From NCBI GenBank assembly GCA_024803745.1, contig JANJXV010000013.1, positions 34,426,001 through 34,490,000 of the forward strand: a stretch of DNA of 64,000 nt, read 5' to 3'. The notes under the pieces were generated by a model, which was not told the origin of the DNA, searched no databases, and saw nothing but the letters and a program-made list of their open reading frames with translations. The position numbers were made by a program, and so were the translations under genes. Shown one piece after another: positions 10,031-22,570 of this stretch; the first letter of the stretch is position 1, and each line of letters begins with the position of its first letter. Origin of the DNA: Megascapheus bottae. Lineage: Eukaryota > Chordata > Mammalia > Rodentia > Geomyidae.

Positions 10031-13000
10031 AGCATAAAGCTTTGAATCAAATACCAGTATTACAAAAGGCAGAGAGGAGGAAGTAGAGGGAGAGGGGGAA
10101 AGAGGAGCAAAACAATAGATGCGGAAAAGAAAAAAAAACATATCTGATAGTTTTACTACATTTGCCTTCTTTGGACAAGGAAAAAGTAGATTTGAACATT
10201 TCTTAGTTTTTCCTGGTTTCAAAATTCAAGAATACTTACTCAAAATAGACTTTCCCAAAAAAGATGAAACAACTAGAAACCTATATCCAATTCAAACCTT
10301 AAGTGGAAGTTATTATGACATGTAGAGAACAAAGACTCATTGAGATATAGGTGGTGAATAGTAAGCATACTGTACTTAACAGAAAATAATTGACTCACAC
10401 AGCAGACAGTTCAAAGTAATTCAAATCTCAGCTACTTCAAAATCAACTTCAGAGCTGCTAGTGAATTGTTCAGAACTATAAATGTGAAATGTACCACAAC
10501 ACTTGCACACTGGATATATTTGTATTTGGTGGAACTGCAAACTAAAGCATTCTGATCCGCATAGTATGAAGAGTTGATGAAACTTACTTATCCCATCCCT
10601 ATGGGCAATTAATGGCATCTAAGTAGTTGCCTGGTATAAACATAACTAGTGTTGAAATAACCTAACTGAATATCCAAGCAAAATTCAAAATCCACATTGT
10701 CATGCTCACATCACACAGCTCATGAATGAGAGTCTGTGTGAGCAGTCAGTTGTAATAAGTTCTCAGAAGGAACCTCTAGAAAGGTCTTTGTGCTATCGTT
10801 TGAGATCACAGAACCATGTACAACACACTCAAAAGTCTGAAAAGATAACTTCATTATGCTAAACTGACAATTCTATGAATTTTCATCAATTTGATTTCAT
10901 AGTGCTCATATTTCAATGCATTAGATTAATCCAGTTTCTTTATAAAGTTCATTTTTACTTTCCCTTTACATCCCCTTTACAATAATTTTTTTTAAAACCC
11001 ACAAGTTTATCATCTCTTGTATAATCAAAAATTTTTAATTTTTATTCTACTGCCTTGTATTGAGCTTCTACCTTTAATCTAATTTCTCTTATATTCCAAT
11101 TTCTTATTGGAAATATTTCAAAAATATATCAATTCTTATTGGCATCATTGTAAATCATATGCCTTGAAAATTAAATTTGTATCTACCATTTTAAAATGAG
11201 TCAAATTTTTTGAAAGTTATTTACAAAGCATTCAACCCAAAGCACCTACAGCCATGGAAAACATATATACATCATCAAGAAGACCTTACATTCTTATTTT
11301 GAATTTAATTAAGATGAATTTATTGAGAAATTGGTAAAGGAAATAACTATGCATTTTTTTAAAAATCAAGTAAGAATGATACCTAACATGTAGAAAAACA
11401 ACAACTCTCAGGAGCCACTTGTAATAGATACATAAAAAGTATAAACACTGACATCGTTTAATAAAAGTTTCCAGACAAATTTTGCCTTGAAAGGAAAGGT
11501 GCTTAAAAAACAATTATACATTATCACTAATTACTCTAGAAAGTTATTCTACTACAATGGACTACTTGGCTAGGAAAAACCAAAATTACACAGTAACAAA
11601 TACTTTAGACTTGAAATACAAATAATTATATTGATGAGGATAAGAAAAGGATTTCAGTTCATTTATTTCATCATGATCAAATGATTTTATATGCTTTTCA
11701 AATAGTAAAAACATGAAAGGCTTCTTAAATAATCTTTTTCAAATGAACTAAATGATATTTAGTAGAAATAGTCAAGCTTTCTCATTCATTAAAAGGTGGC
11801 AAAAATGAAAAAACACATTTTGTAATACAATAGCTTAGAACTAGTTACACCAAACACTTAAGAAAAGTAAATTTGCTAGAAGATCTGATGGGAGTTTAAA
11901 AAAAAAAAAGCTCTACTCTAATGATATTCCATTTGCTGATTTTTCTTTATATGGAGAATACAGGGTACTATATATAAACAGAAACCAATGGCACAATAGT
12001 CCATACGTAAATACAGATGATTATATTTTATATTTTATAAAAATATTTTAGTTATCTATACCTAAAGTTATAAACTTTAAAAACATTTAGGCTGTCATTA
12101 CACTTTAAATACATGACTACTAAATCTAAAAGCACCATAAGATAAAAATCAAGTTCTATGAATAAATATTTTTAAATTAAGTACTCTAGGATCATAACAC
12201 TGACAACACTAATTATCTTTTCTAGTCTTGGCAGTTAGGTTGCATACTGTTTAGGTGACTGATGGGATAATTTCACTTCATTTTCTCTCAGTTTATTCTG
12301 GATCGTGTAAGAGAATAATATCAAAATAATTAACACCTCTAAACAAAGTATTTGATAAAGTTTTAAGATGAAACAAAATGCTAAAAGAAAAAAACTAAAT
12401 TCCAAAGAAAATAACATTTTTCGTACACAAATGTCTTCTGGAAAAAAAAGCTTTATTGAGAATCATTGGTTTTGAAAAATAAATCATAAAGTATTATGAA
12501 TTACTATCCTACAACTTGTATGTAAAAATCATATCTTTTCACAAACAGCCCCTTTAACAGCAATTTGAGCTAGCATTACCTTAATTATCAAAAGATTTAT
12601 ATCAGTAGATTTTTATATTACTTTTTTGAGAAGCAAAATAGTTCAGCAGCAGCAAGTGAGGAAACTAAAAGTAGGTAAATATATGACAATTACAGTTTCA
12701 CACATTTCAATTCATGTCTTACATCTAAGAGAATATAATTGCATTTAAACATATCTAGCATCAAACCTACATTTTTTCCAATAGCAAAAATTGTTATCAG
12801 TCAACTTAGAAAAAGTATGAGATCAATACTCAACTTTTCTATTTGAACAATCTAATCAGTTTTGATTAGACTGTCACATAAGCTATGTAGCTTAGAATAA
12901 GGCTACATAAAGAAGTATATTCTCTGCCTTGATCACCTGATTTTTTTTGTTGTTGTTTATAAAATTAATCACAGTTAGCAGGGTAGAAATCGCTTTGAGC

Positions 13001-16000
13001 TTCATGAATGACATCCAAGAGATGGGAAAGGATTAGTTCTCAGTTGCTGCCAGTTACAGCACCAGGTGGCTTTTTCTACAGTGAAGGTGTTACCGATAAT
13101 CCCATTACACTGGTACTAAATCTTGCAGACATCAAAATTATCACCAAGGTTCCTTTTCATCCCATCCTTTCCAAATGACTGGAAGTCGCTTCACCTGAAA
13201 GAAGTCAAATCCACATGCAGCTGCTGTTTTAGCAGGCAGCAAACTCCCTGAGAATGCCAGTCATGATTCAATTTTGCTGTGCTGGTGGCCCCCTATTCCC
13301 TGTCCAATAATACATCTGTTAAAAAAATCCTACAGCTACAAATCAAGTTTAATCCTACCAGGGACCTCATGTTGGTCTTGTCTACCAAAAAGGCAGCAGG
13401 TTCTGCTGTCTATCTCTGCTAGTGTCTAGGGAATACCCTTTAAATCCCAGCCTACTTAGAAGAATAAGCTAAGGATCACAAAACATGACCTCAAAAACCC
13501 TGATATGACTATATTGTGACCCAGAGGCATTCATTCTAGGTGAAGATTAGAACTTTGCATAATAAGATTACACAGCAAGTGAATGATATCAAGGGACTAT
13601 CCATATGCAGCCGCCTGGTTTTGTATAGACGGCCTGTGCTGCCCAATATGCAGCACAGACGAAAAAGAGCTTGGTCTTTCTAGCTGAAATAAAATAGATT
13701 CACATAAATTAGTTGGCCATTTCCAGATTCCTAAATCCCCTATTACATCTTTTATTGACAGCTCCTGTGAGGATAGCACAAATGTTATTCCTTTTCAGTC
13801 TGTGCTTCTGTAACAATCATGCTCTGTAATTGAAATGTACATAGATTATGTCTAGAAATTAACATCTTGTTTGCTGTAATCTTGGATTACAATTGACTGT
13901 GTACATAATAAAATTAGGAAATCAATGGATGGATTTATCATTTCCAAGAAACTCTGGCTATTGTTTAAAGAGTAGATTAACAATTTGTGACAACATTTTA
14001 AATGAAGAAGTCAAAGGAACCAGTCAATAAAAAATTAACTGAGTCAAAGATTACAACAAGCACTAAGACTAATACCTATATTAGGAGATAGATTACATAA
14101 AAATCAGGTGATTTCTAAAAATTTAGAAAGAATAAGAATCTAAGATTTCATGAGTATGCAGTTTTCCTGTAAAGGTCATTTACACATAACAAGTTCTGTG
14201 GGCAGTTCTTTTAAAGTGGAAAAAAAAAGGATACACGCAGTATTTAATATAAAGTTAATCAGTTTATAACCATTCTTTAAAACTCACAGTTGTAATTCAA
14301 GATTTTTATAGTTCTTAACTATGTTTTAAGCGTTTAGGTGGCATAATAAAGCTGTATATACATATAGATTATTCCAAATGTATTCTACATATATTTAGGA
14401 AATGATCATTTATGAACATTGTTTCTCTTATAATTTTCTTCATTTAGAGCTATACCACTATTAGCAAACCCATAAAAAATTTCATCTACATTTGCACAAA
14501 CAAATCCTAACAAAAATTCTAACAATTTCAAGTATTCTCAGCTTTAAAATAAACAAAACATATTAAGACTTGCTATAGCGTTCTTATAAAATTCAGCTCC
14601 TCAGTATACTTAAAATAAGGCATATTTGACAAGTTTTATTTTCCCCAAATTTCTGAGAAAAATTCCCCATCAGCCATTATTTAATCACCAACCCATTAAC
14701 TTTAAGCACATCTGCATAGTATCTGACAGGTACTCAGAAGTCATATGAAATAATTCTGATTTTGTGTATTATATAGTCAGAAACCAATGGTATCCATGAT
14801 GGAGCTACAAAGAAATGCACTGAACAAGTTCACTTATATAGCACATGAGTTTTCTTTGGTTACTAGGAGTAGAATATTAGAAGAATAATAGAAAAATGAG
14901 AAATGCATGGCAATACATGTTTTGGTCATAGACTTTGTTATGGTTTCTTAAGACTTTATAGAGTTTACATGTCCAGGAAAGTAGGCATTAAAACCACTGT
15001 AGGTATTAAGTACTTAAAATATGACTAGTTCAAACTGAAATGCAATATAAGCATAAAATACACACTAGACTTGTGAATATAAAGAATGCGAGAAATGAAT
15101 ATTTTAGTAATAATTTCATATTGATATGTGTTAAAAGGTCATGTTTAAGCTATAATCGCTAAACAAAATACGTAATTCATATTATATTTCCACAGGTCCG
15201 CACTGCTATAGAGTTGCATATCTGCCATAGTAGGTTTGTAAGCTAAATGAAATTGTACAAACAATACAAATACCAAAGGTTATGAAAGAATAAGCATTCC
15301 AATATCAAAATCTGATAGCAAAGATATTAGAGGATTCTGAAATTTTGACTTGTTTTAATATTTCAAGCTAAAGGATAGTACAGAGAGAATATAAGATTAT
15401 CAAAATTACTATATCAAAAGAGAATGTCCTAGATTGATAAAAATACTCTAATCTAGTATTATATTTAAAATTTATTTTCCTCTTAGGCAATTTCTTTCTG
15501 TAACACCTAAGTGCCACAGATACAGCATCTTCAAACAAATATCTGGGTTTTAAAGGGCCATATTTTTTTCCTATGGTGCTATGTAAATTGTTTACATTAA
15601 AAACTTAGGTGTGATAAATTTTAACTATAAAGGCTTTTAGTAGTTATAATATTTGGGAATGTTACTAGAATAAAGAATAATTTGATAAATTCTTAGTAGG
15701 CTTCTTTTCCATATGTCTTTTCATTACAACCATCAATAAACTTATTCTAAGTCTTTAATAAAAATGGCTTTACACAAATAAAATGAAAAACTAATTAAGA
15801 CTATTTAATTCAAGAAATTGGACTGTTCATCTAAAATGAATACTGGTAACTGGCAATATACACCTAAAACACAGTCATCACAGTTTCACACTCAGACATA
15901 ATTTTAACTTAAACAAAACTAAGGTAGTAACTTACTTACAAGTAGTCTTTCCACAATTATTCCTTTGTAATCCTTTTCTAAAATGTTAACATTGCAAGTG

Positions 16001-16095
16001 AAATTTGAGTATCCATAATGGGATGAACAACTTTTTTCTACCCTTTTAAAATGACATGTTCATTCTTCATTGACTTGCAAGTTCCAAACAGACAT

Positions 16096-16097
<2 letters not shown>
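10031..16097. other. Repeat-poor IMMP1L intron
   Basis: About 6 kb of AT-rich sequence in which I recognise no SINE, L1 or LTR, apart from a short purine run at 10068-10115. Elsewhere in the window a recognisable element occurs every few hundred bases. No gene is supported. A compact, less AT-rich block at 12.9-13.8 kb is treated as a finding. Confidence 0.55.

Positions 16098-16143
<46 letters not shown>
16098..16143. repeat. (CA)n microsatellite
   Basis: 23 uninterrupted CA dinucleotides, likely polymorphic. Confidence 0.97.
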
Positions 16144-16144
<1 letters not shown>

Positions 16145-17000
16145 AAAAAATAATAATTGTAAAAAAAAACTTTGTAACTATCTGTAGATGAGTGCAATGA
16201 TATTCAGTAAGTTAATCTCCAGACATCCAAATTCATGAATAAAAATTCATCAGTTTTAAATACACTGAGCCTATTAAGCAAGAACAAAAGCATATGCATA
16301 AAGAGCTTTTAATATATTTCAAAGCCCACAAGAGCCATGGTCTCATTAAAATTATAAATTACACAAACATGGAATGAAGATTCAAACTTCAGTACATCTA
16401 AGCAGATTACAGAAAACCCCGCGTTCCATATGATAACACACCATGGCCCTCCCAGATGGGGGCTTGGAACAAAAAGGCCATCACAACAGCTAGGGAAAAC
16501 CTCCTTGTGATCTCTGGTTTCTGTTCAGCAGATGACAGCCAAATAATATGTTGATTATTCTGTTTGTGCTGCTAAGCTTGTAAGATGGAATAAAAGCGAT
16601 ATGATCTACTGTGAACCCAATGCTAATGTGTTGTTCCACTCATAAATAATATACTGAATTTATTTTGAAACTATCTTTTATCTGAATATCAGTTTTTAAA
16701 TGCATGAATTAAAATAAAAGCTGGGATAAAATAATAGTTAATTTGATGCTTCAAATTAAAAATATGTACTTGACAAGTGAAAAATATCTAAATGCTTAGT
16801 GAAGAGTCAAGTATGATCACCTTTCTTTAATTTAATTTTAAAAAGGCAATTACTCTCATTATAAAATACAATATAAAATTATGTAATATATTAGACATGA
16901 AACCAATAATCCACATTACTGAAAAAATAAAAACTGAAATGCCGACTACTTAAAAACCTGCTTTATAGAATAAATAACTATATAATAAAAGCATGTAGTT
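16144..17000. other. IMMP1L intron, unassigned, with a CNE-like block
   Basis: No transposon recognised. The segment at about 16.38-16.64 kb has more even base composition than its surroundings and could be conserved non-coding DNA. Confidence 0.4.
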
Positions 17001-17007
17001 AACAATT

Positions 17008-17074
17008 TTATTTTTTATTGTAGTTAATAGAAGGGTTACAGTTATATTCGCCAGATAGAAGGTACATTACTTCA
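17008..17074 (-). mobile_element. Ultra-short L1 3'-end insertion
   Basis: Only about 67 bases of the L1 3' terminus: TTTTATTGTAGTTAATAGAA and GGGTTACAGTTATATTCGCC, matching the ends at 19063 and 24163. ATTAACAATT / TTAACAATT repeats flank it at about 16999-17007 and 17075-17084. This is an extreme 5' truncation. Confidence 0.8.
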
Positions 17075-17084
17075 ATTAACAATT

Positions 17085-17930
17085 ATTTCTTGAAGTGTAA
17101 TTGAAGGCCTCATAAGTATTTATTACCTGCACACAAGAAAATAATCTGAAAAAATACTACTTAAAACAACTTAAGAGAAGCTTATAAAATAAATTTTAAA
17201 TTAGAGTCAACATATACTGCTTTGATGACAAAAAGTTAAAACCTAATTTTTTCCCTGAATTAAAAAATTACATTTTATATATAATATTCTAAGCTTTAGT
17301 AGAATGGACTATTCCAAAGTAATATAAGTAGGGCTGTATCTTTGAAAACTTTACAAATTTATGTATTTCGTAGACAGAAATATTTGTGAATATTAAAGTG
17401 TCAAAAAATTATTGTATTTATTTTCCCAAGCCAGAAATTCCTCTCAGGATATTCCAGTAGATTCTCATTAAGAACCAACTAATACACAAAACAAAGAAGT
17501 GCCTTAAAGATCACATGAGACAAATTTGGATAAGTGTATTCATTTTTATAGAAATTATTTTCCTATAGAAAGTCATGATAGACCTAATTCTACCTCCCTT
17601 TGCTCTATCTCTAGATACAGTTTGAGTTCAAAAAGTTCAGCCTGATTGCTAAACATCAAAATAGTCTAAAACATAAAACATTTAAGCAGAGTGGCCTAAG
17701 CTGGTATTTTTAGCAACCAAAAGACAGAGCAGAGATATGATGATTGTGGATTTGAGATCAATCTGGGCCACATAGTAACACTCTATCTTTAAAAAAATAA
17801 GTAAATAAATGGCAAAACAAAAAGTATTTTGAAAGGAAAACTTAGAATGTAAAACATTCTTGGAATAAATAAATATTTCTTAAGAAAAAAACAGTATACA
17901 AATGGTAAACTAGACCAATTTAAAGTAAAA
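17085..17930. other. IMMP1L intron, unassigned
   Basis: AT-rich sequence. A weak B1/7SL-like remnant (GGGCCACATAGTAACACTC followed by an A-rich tail) is possible at about 17690-17815. Confidence 0.35.
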
Positions 17931-17934
17931 CTCC

Positions 17935-18474
17935 TCTGTCATCAAAGACATGATTAAAACAGTGAAAAGACACACATATACAATAACTATAATTAATGAA
18001 ATATTCATATTCTGATTATACAGAGAACTTCTACAGATCAAATGAAAAGACTGCTCAACAGAAAAATGTGTACCAACACAGCGACTTCAGGAAAGAGTAT
18101 AACCAAAAAGCCAGAATTCATAGGAGAAAGTGTTTACCTTCATTAATTATCAGAGAACTATAAATTAAAGCCATAATGATTTATTATTTAATATTCATTA
18201 GAGTATGCAAAGTGAAAGGCCGGAGGGGGGAAACACTAATGAATGTGTGGCACAAAAAATAACTGCAAACTGGCACAACCACTTTAGAAAACTGGCATTG
18301 TTCATCAAAGCTGACACACACATATATAAGATCAAGTCATTCTATTACTAGACAGATCACAAAAGAACACACACAGTAGATACATACTAGAATGCTCAGT
18401 GGAAACTACTGATATATCCATTTATAGTAGAATGGATAAATGAACACTTATTGACATATTAGAATGTAGCAATG
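17935..18474 (+). mobile_element. Old L1 ORF2 3' fragment
   Basis: Degraded L1 similarity across the ORF2 C-terminal half (for example ACTTCTACAGATCAAATGAA, ATAGTAGAATGGATAAATGA). It is much older than the neighbouring L1 ends. Confidence 0.65.
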
Positions 18475-18490
18475 AAAAGTATAACAACCT

Positions 18491-18686
18491 GGGCCTGGGA
18501 GTTTGATCTTGTGGTAGAGTGCTCGCCTAGCATGCATGAAGACCCGGGTTTGATTCCTTGGTACCACATACACAGAAAAGCTGGAAGTGGTGCTGTGGCT
18601 CAAGTGATAGAACACTAACCGTGAGGAAAGCCCAAGGACAATGCTCAGGCCTTGAGTTCAGTCCCCAGAACTGGCAAAAAAAAAAG
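18491..18686 (+). mobile_element. SINE A with perfect target duplication
   Basis: Complete head, linker and tail module with an A-rich tail. The 16-base repeat AAAAGTATAACAACCT occurs at 18475-18490 and 18687-18702. It was inserted into older L1 sequence. Confidence 0.96.
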
Positions 18687-18702
18687 AAAAGTATAACAAC
18701 CT

Positions 18703-18845
18703 ATACCAATCTGGATAAGACGCAAAACATGATGTTGAAATGGTTATTAGAAATAACAATGTTCAAAAAGCATTGTACCCACTACCTGATGAATGTTACT
18801 GGAACTCCTCTATATATCATCCTGACAATAAAATACAATTAAAAA
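18703..18845 (+). mobile_element. L1 3' terminal fragment
   Basis: AATGTTCAAAAAGCATTGTA, ACTACCTGATGAATGTTACT and CTGACAATAAAA are the recurring 3' end of L1 copies in this window. Confidence 0.75.
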
Positions 18846-18879
18846 AAGAAATAGCAAATGACACTGTAGGCTATATGGT

Positions 18880-18982
18880 ATCATATATGCACATACATAC
18901 ACATACACATACAATAGTGTGCGTATGCATGCATGCATGAGCGTGTATATGTATATATACAACAAATATACACACACATACA
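18880..18982. repeat. (ACAT)n/(GCAT)n compound simple repeat
   Basis: Alternating purine/pyrimidine tetranucleotides with ACAT, GCAT and GTAT units. Confidence 0.85.
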
Positions 18983-19062
18983 ATAAAGCTAGTCTTCACT
19001 ATTACAGGTCAAGATAGTTCATATCCTTGTGGAAGTAGGAGCAAAGAACATGGAGTTATCTT

Positions 19063-19335
19063 TTTTTTCATATATTTTTTATTGTAATTAATAGAAGGGT
19101 TACATGATATTTGCCAGAGAGAAGGTGCATTAATTCACATACATTGTTACCCTTCCACTTGTCTTGGTTCCCATTTCCCTCCCCCCCAGCCCCACCTCTC
19201 ATCTTGTTTTCCCCCCTTCCCTATCCAATTTCAAATAACCAAATACAAATATATCCGATATATCAGGTAACAAAGTGAGATACTGTAACAATATGAGATA
19301 ACCAAGGGACAGCAAAAGAGATGAGAGATAACATA
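19063..19335 (-). mobile_element. L1 3'UTR-only insertion
   Basis: The reverse complement reads through the purine-rich 3'UTR to the A-rich L1 end, with no ORF2 left. AGTTATCTTTTT is present at both ends (about 19052 and 19330), marking the target duplication. Confidence 0.88.
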
Positions 19336-19557
19336 GTTATCTTTTTAAGTGTTAATAATGTTCTTTCCTGCTTATGGATACTAGTCTCATAGGTGTATTT
19401 GGTATATAAAATCTGTAAAAACTTAAGCCCGAATACTCTTCTTCTGTATATGAAAGGCAGGGTTATACACAAAAACATAGTTTTCAAAGTTGTCAAGATT
19501 CATGTCATAAGAAATTTAAAAAATGACGTAAATATAAACTAAACTAAAAACAAAAAG

Positions 19558-19700
19558 TGCTTCCTTCCTTCCTTCCTTTCTTCCTTCCTTCCCTCCCTTC
19601 CTCCCTCCCTCCCTCCCTCCTTCCTTCCTTCCTTCCTTCCTTCCTTCCTTCCTTCCTTCCTTCCTTCCTTTTTACCTCCTTCTCTCCTTTCCTTCCTTTT
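19558..19700. repeat. (TTCC)n/(CTCC)n microsatellite
   Basis: Over 100 bases of pyrimidine tetranucleotides. It abuts the 3' (T-rich, minus-strand) side of a SINE-like element and probably arose from its tail. Confidence 0.95.
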
Positions 19701-19704
19701 TTTA

Positions 19705-20015
19705 CTTTCTTTTTATAGTAGGTTTGAAACCAGGGCCTTCTAGCTGTTAAGCAGATACTCAACCACTTGAATCCTAGGCTCCCGCCGCCTTTTGGCTAGG
19801 TATTTTTTAAAGAAAGCCCAGGCATCCTGGACTCCATCCTATTTACACTTTCCTAAGAGCTGGGAATGATGGCATATACCACTACTGCCAGCATGTTATT
19901 GTTGAGATAGAAGCTTGAGAATTTTTTCCCAGGGCCAGTCTTGAACAGCAGTCTCTATATATCTCTTTACCTTTTAGGTAGCTAGGATTACACATTTAAA
20001 TCACAGCACCCAGTT
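19705..20015 (-). mobile_element. Old SINE-derived sequence
   Basis: Reverse-strand remnants of an ID-like part (19735-19775) and a 7SL/B1-like part (GTAGCTAGGATTACACATTT at about 19978). The exact family is uncertain. Confidence 0.5.
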
Positions 20016-20289
20016 GATAGTAGCTACTTTAGGAATCAAAGTTTCAAATGCATAATCAGATAATTTCTGGAGGCTCATAAATAGATGAGCAATAGTAATT
20101 TGTGATATCTCTGCTGGACTAGCCTGCTGTCCGGTCTACCTACAAACCTCAAGCTAAGTTCTAAAAAGTTACTACACATTCCTATGTCCTTAATTAATAG
20201 ATGAGATAAACCTAGATTTAATCTCTCATCTAAGTAATGTATAACGTCAAGCAACAACTTGATTATAAATAGAAGTTAATAAAATTCAC

Positions 20290-21181
20290 TGATAGCCAAG
20301 AAATCTAATAACAACAGATGTTGGCAGGGATGTGGCCAGGAGGAATCGCTATTACACTGTTGGTAGGAGTATAAACTCGTTCAACCACTCTGGAATGCAG
20401 TATGGCGGTTCCTCAAAAGACTAAACATAGCACTCCCCGCTATGACCCAGCAATCCCACTCCTTGGCATTTACTCAAATGTCAAGAAACAAGGACATACG
20501 AGAGCCACCAGCACAACAATGTTCACTGCAGCTTATTTATCATGAGAAGATATGCAACTAACCCAGATGCCCCTCAGTAGATGAATGTATCAACAAGATG
20601 TGCTACTTATATACAATGGGATTCTATGCTGTCATCAGAAATAATGACATCGCCCTATTTATAAGGAAATGGAAAGACTTGGGAAAATCAAATTAAGTAA
20701 AGTAAGCCAGACCCCCAAAAATATAGGCTTAATGGTTTCCTTCATTTGTAATAATTAGGACTCTCCTAGCATAGGTTTACAATAGCTCACAACCAAGGTA
20801 CATAAGGTCATATAAGATGGGACTAAATGAAAGGACCTCTAGGATATGGAAACAAGAGATTTATCATATGTGGTTGTTGTTCTTAATGTACAATGTTATT
20901 TCATTTCTTTTTTTTCCCCACTATGGTTAATCTCATGTGGTTATGGTATCTGACTTTGTTACCTGGTATAATATATATATATATATGTCTATTTATATGA
21001 AATAGGAAAGGGAATGGGGGGAAAACAAGAGGATTGGGAGGGAGGGAGGGGAGGAGGGAGGGAAACAGGGACAAAAACATGAGAAGGGCTATCAATGTGT
21101 GAGAAGTAATACACCTACTACCTGACAAATGTAACTTTAACTCCTCTATTCATTAGCCTGACAATAAAATTAAGCAAACAA
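20290..21181 (+). mobile_element. 5'-truncated L1 3' end
   Basis: Starts in ORF2 at AATCTAATAACAACAGATGT, continues through broken ORF2 C-terminal coding sequence and a purine-rich 3'UTR, and ends at CTGACAATAAAATTAAGC. AGAAGTTAATAAA is repeated at 20271-20283 and 21182-21194. Confidence 0.92.
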
Positions 21182-21194
21182 AGAAGTTAATAAA

Positions 21195-22295
21195 CAATAA
21201 CAAAAAATTCATTGATAGAAAAGGCAAAAACTGCCTATGAAAGGCCACACAAAACAAACAAAAAATTTACAAGTAGCACCCAAGTTATGTTTACCTCTCT
21301 AGGAGCACTTGAGGGAAAAACAGTCTAGCTCAGTAAAACTTTGTGAAGAAATAACTATTTTAGTTCTGTATAATGATTCATGCTCACAATGACAACAATG
21401 AGTCATTTAAGAAAAGCACACTAAAATCCTAGTTTAACAAAACAATGTATATTGTAGAAAAATAGTAATAGAAACGTTTGGCACACAGAAAAGTAGGATT
21501 CAGTTACTCAGAAAAATAACAAATGAGGAATATATTATTTGTATACCCAATCCATGAGTTAAATACACAAGCCAAAGTTTCTCACTTCACATGAGTATAT
21601 ACAAGGCTTGAGTTTTGGAAGATCAATGTGATGAAGTTCATTATCATTTTAAGGGCTTCAAATGAATAATCCTGTGCTAAGCCAGCCAAAAGAATATTTG
21701 ATAATTTCTGAAAGCTATTCTGGCAAATATCCAATAAAATGACTGGACACCCTCAAGAACCCTACTTTCATTTTGTTTATTTTATGACTGCCAAAGAGAC
21801 AGGTTGGTCTGGTTTCTAGCTCCAACTTGCTAAATATCCTTGTTAAGTGAATCAATCTCTCTAGTCTTCCTTAGTTTCTTCAAAAGTAGTGTAAAGGAAC
21901 AGGGCATTGTTAGTAAACAGAACCAGTTTGCAAATAAGATGAAATAACTGGTTATTACATTAGGTCTTGTATCTAAAACTACGTACGTTATGTTTATATG
22001 TAGTCCATGTAAAAGTATCAAATAAATCACTTGTCATCTCACAGACTAAAAAGTGACACAAAACAAGGATAAATTTTAAAGAATGATCATTTCAATGTCA
22101 TCAAACTTTGTGGATGACTCTAAAAAGTATAATGTTGAAAAACTGAAGAAAACATGTCAAATTTCATAAAGATTTAAAAAAAATAAAATGTAAACATAGC
22201 CCTTAAGAATGTTTACAAAAGTGACAAAATCACATGCAAGTTTTGTGAATATTAACCACAAGAAGCAGAATATTGGTAACTTATAAAGAAAGTTA
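21195..22295. other. IMMP1L intron, unassigned
   Basis: About 1.1 kb of AT-rich intron with no element recognised. Confidence 0.4.
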
Positions 22296-22296
22296 A

Positions 22297-22416
22297 GCTG
22301 CACTGGGTGGGACACACCTGTATTCCCAGGACTGAGAAGCTGAGATGGGAAAAATCATCTAGACTTAAGTCCAAGGATTTGAGATAGCTGGGAAAATGGG
22401 AACCTCCATCACAAAA
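22297..22416 (+). mobile_element. B1-like (7SL-derived) monomer
   Basis: CACTGGGTGGGACACACCTG, TATTCCCAGGACTGAGAAGC and GAGATGGGAAAAATC follow the 7SL Alu/B1 head, without the tRNA-like tail module of SINE B. Confidence 0.75.
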
Positions 22417-22570
22417 AAAGGAGAGAGGAAGAGAGAGGGAGAGAGGAAAAGAAGGGGAGAAAGAGATATAAGAGGGAAGGAGAGAGGGAACTAGAGTGAG
22501 GAAAGAGAAATAGACAGGAGGAGGAAAGAAGAGACAAGAAAAAGAGAGGAACCAGGGAAGAGAGAGATTT
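22417..22570. repeat. Purine-rich (GAGAGGAA)n tract
   Basis: About 150 bases of purine on the plus strand following the B1 monomer, probably its degenerate tail. Confidence 0.85.
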
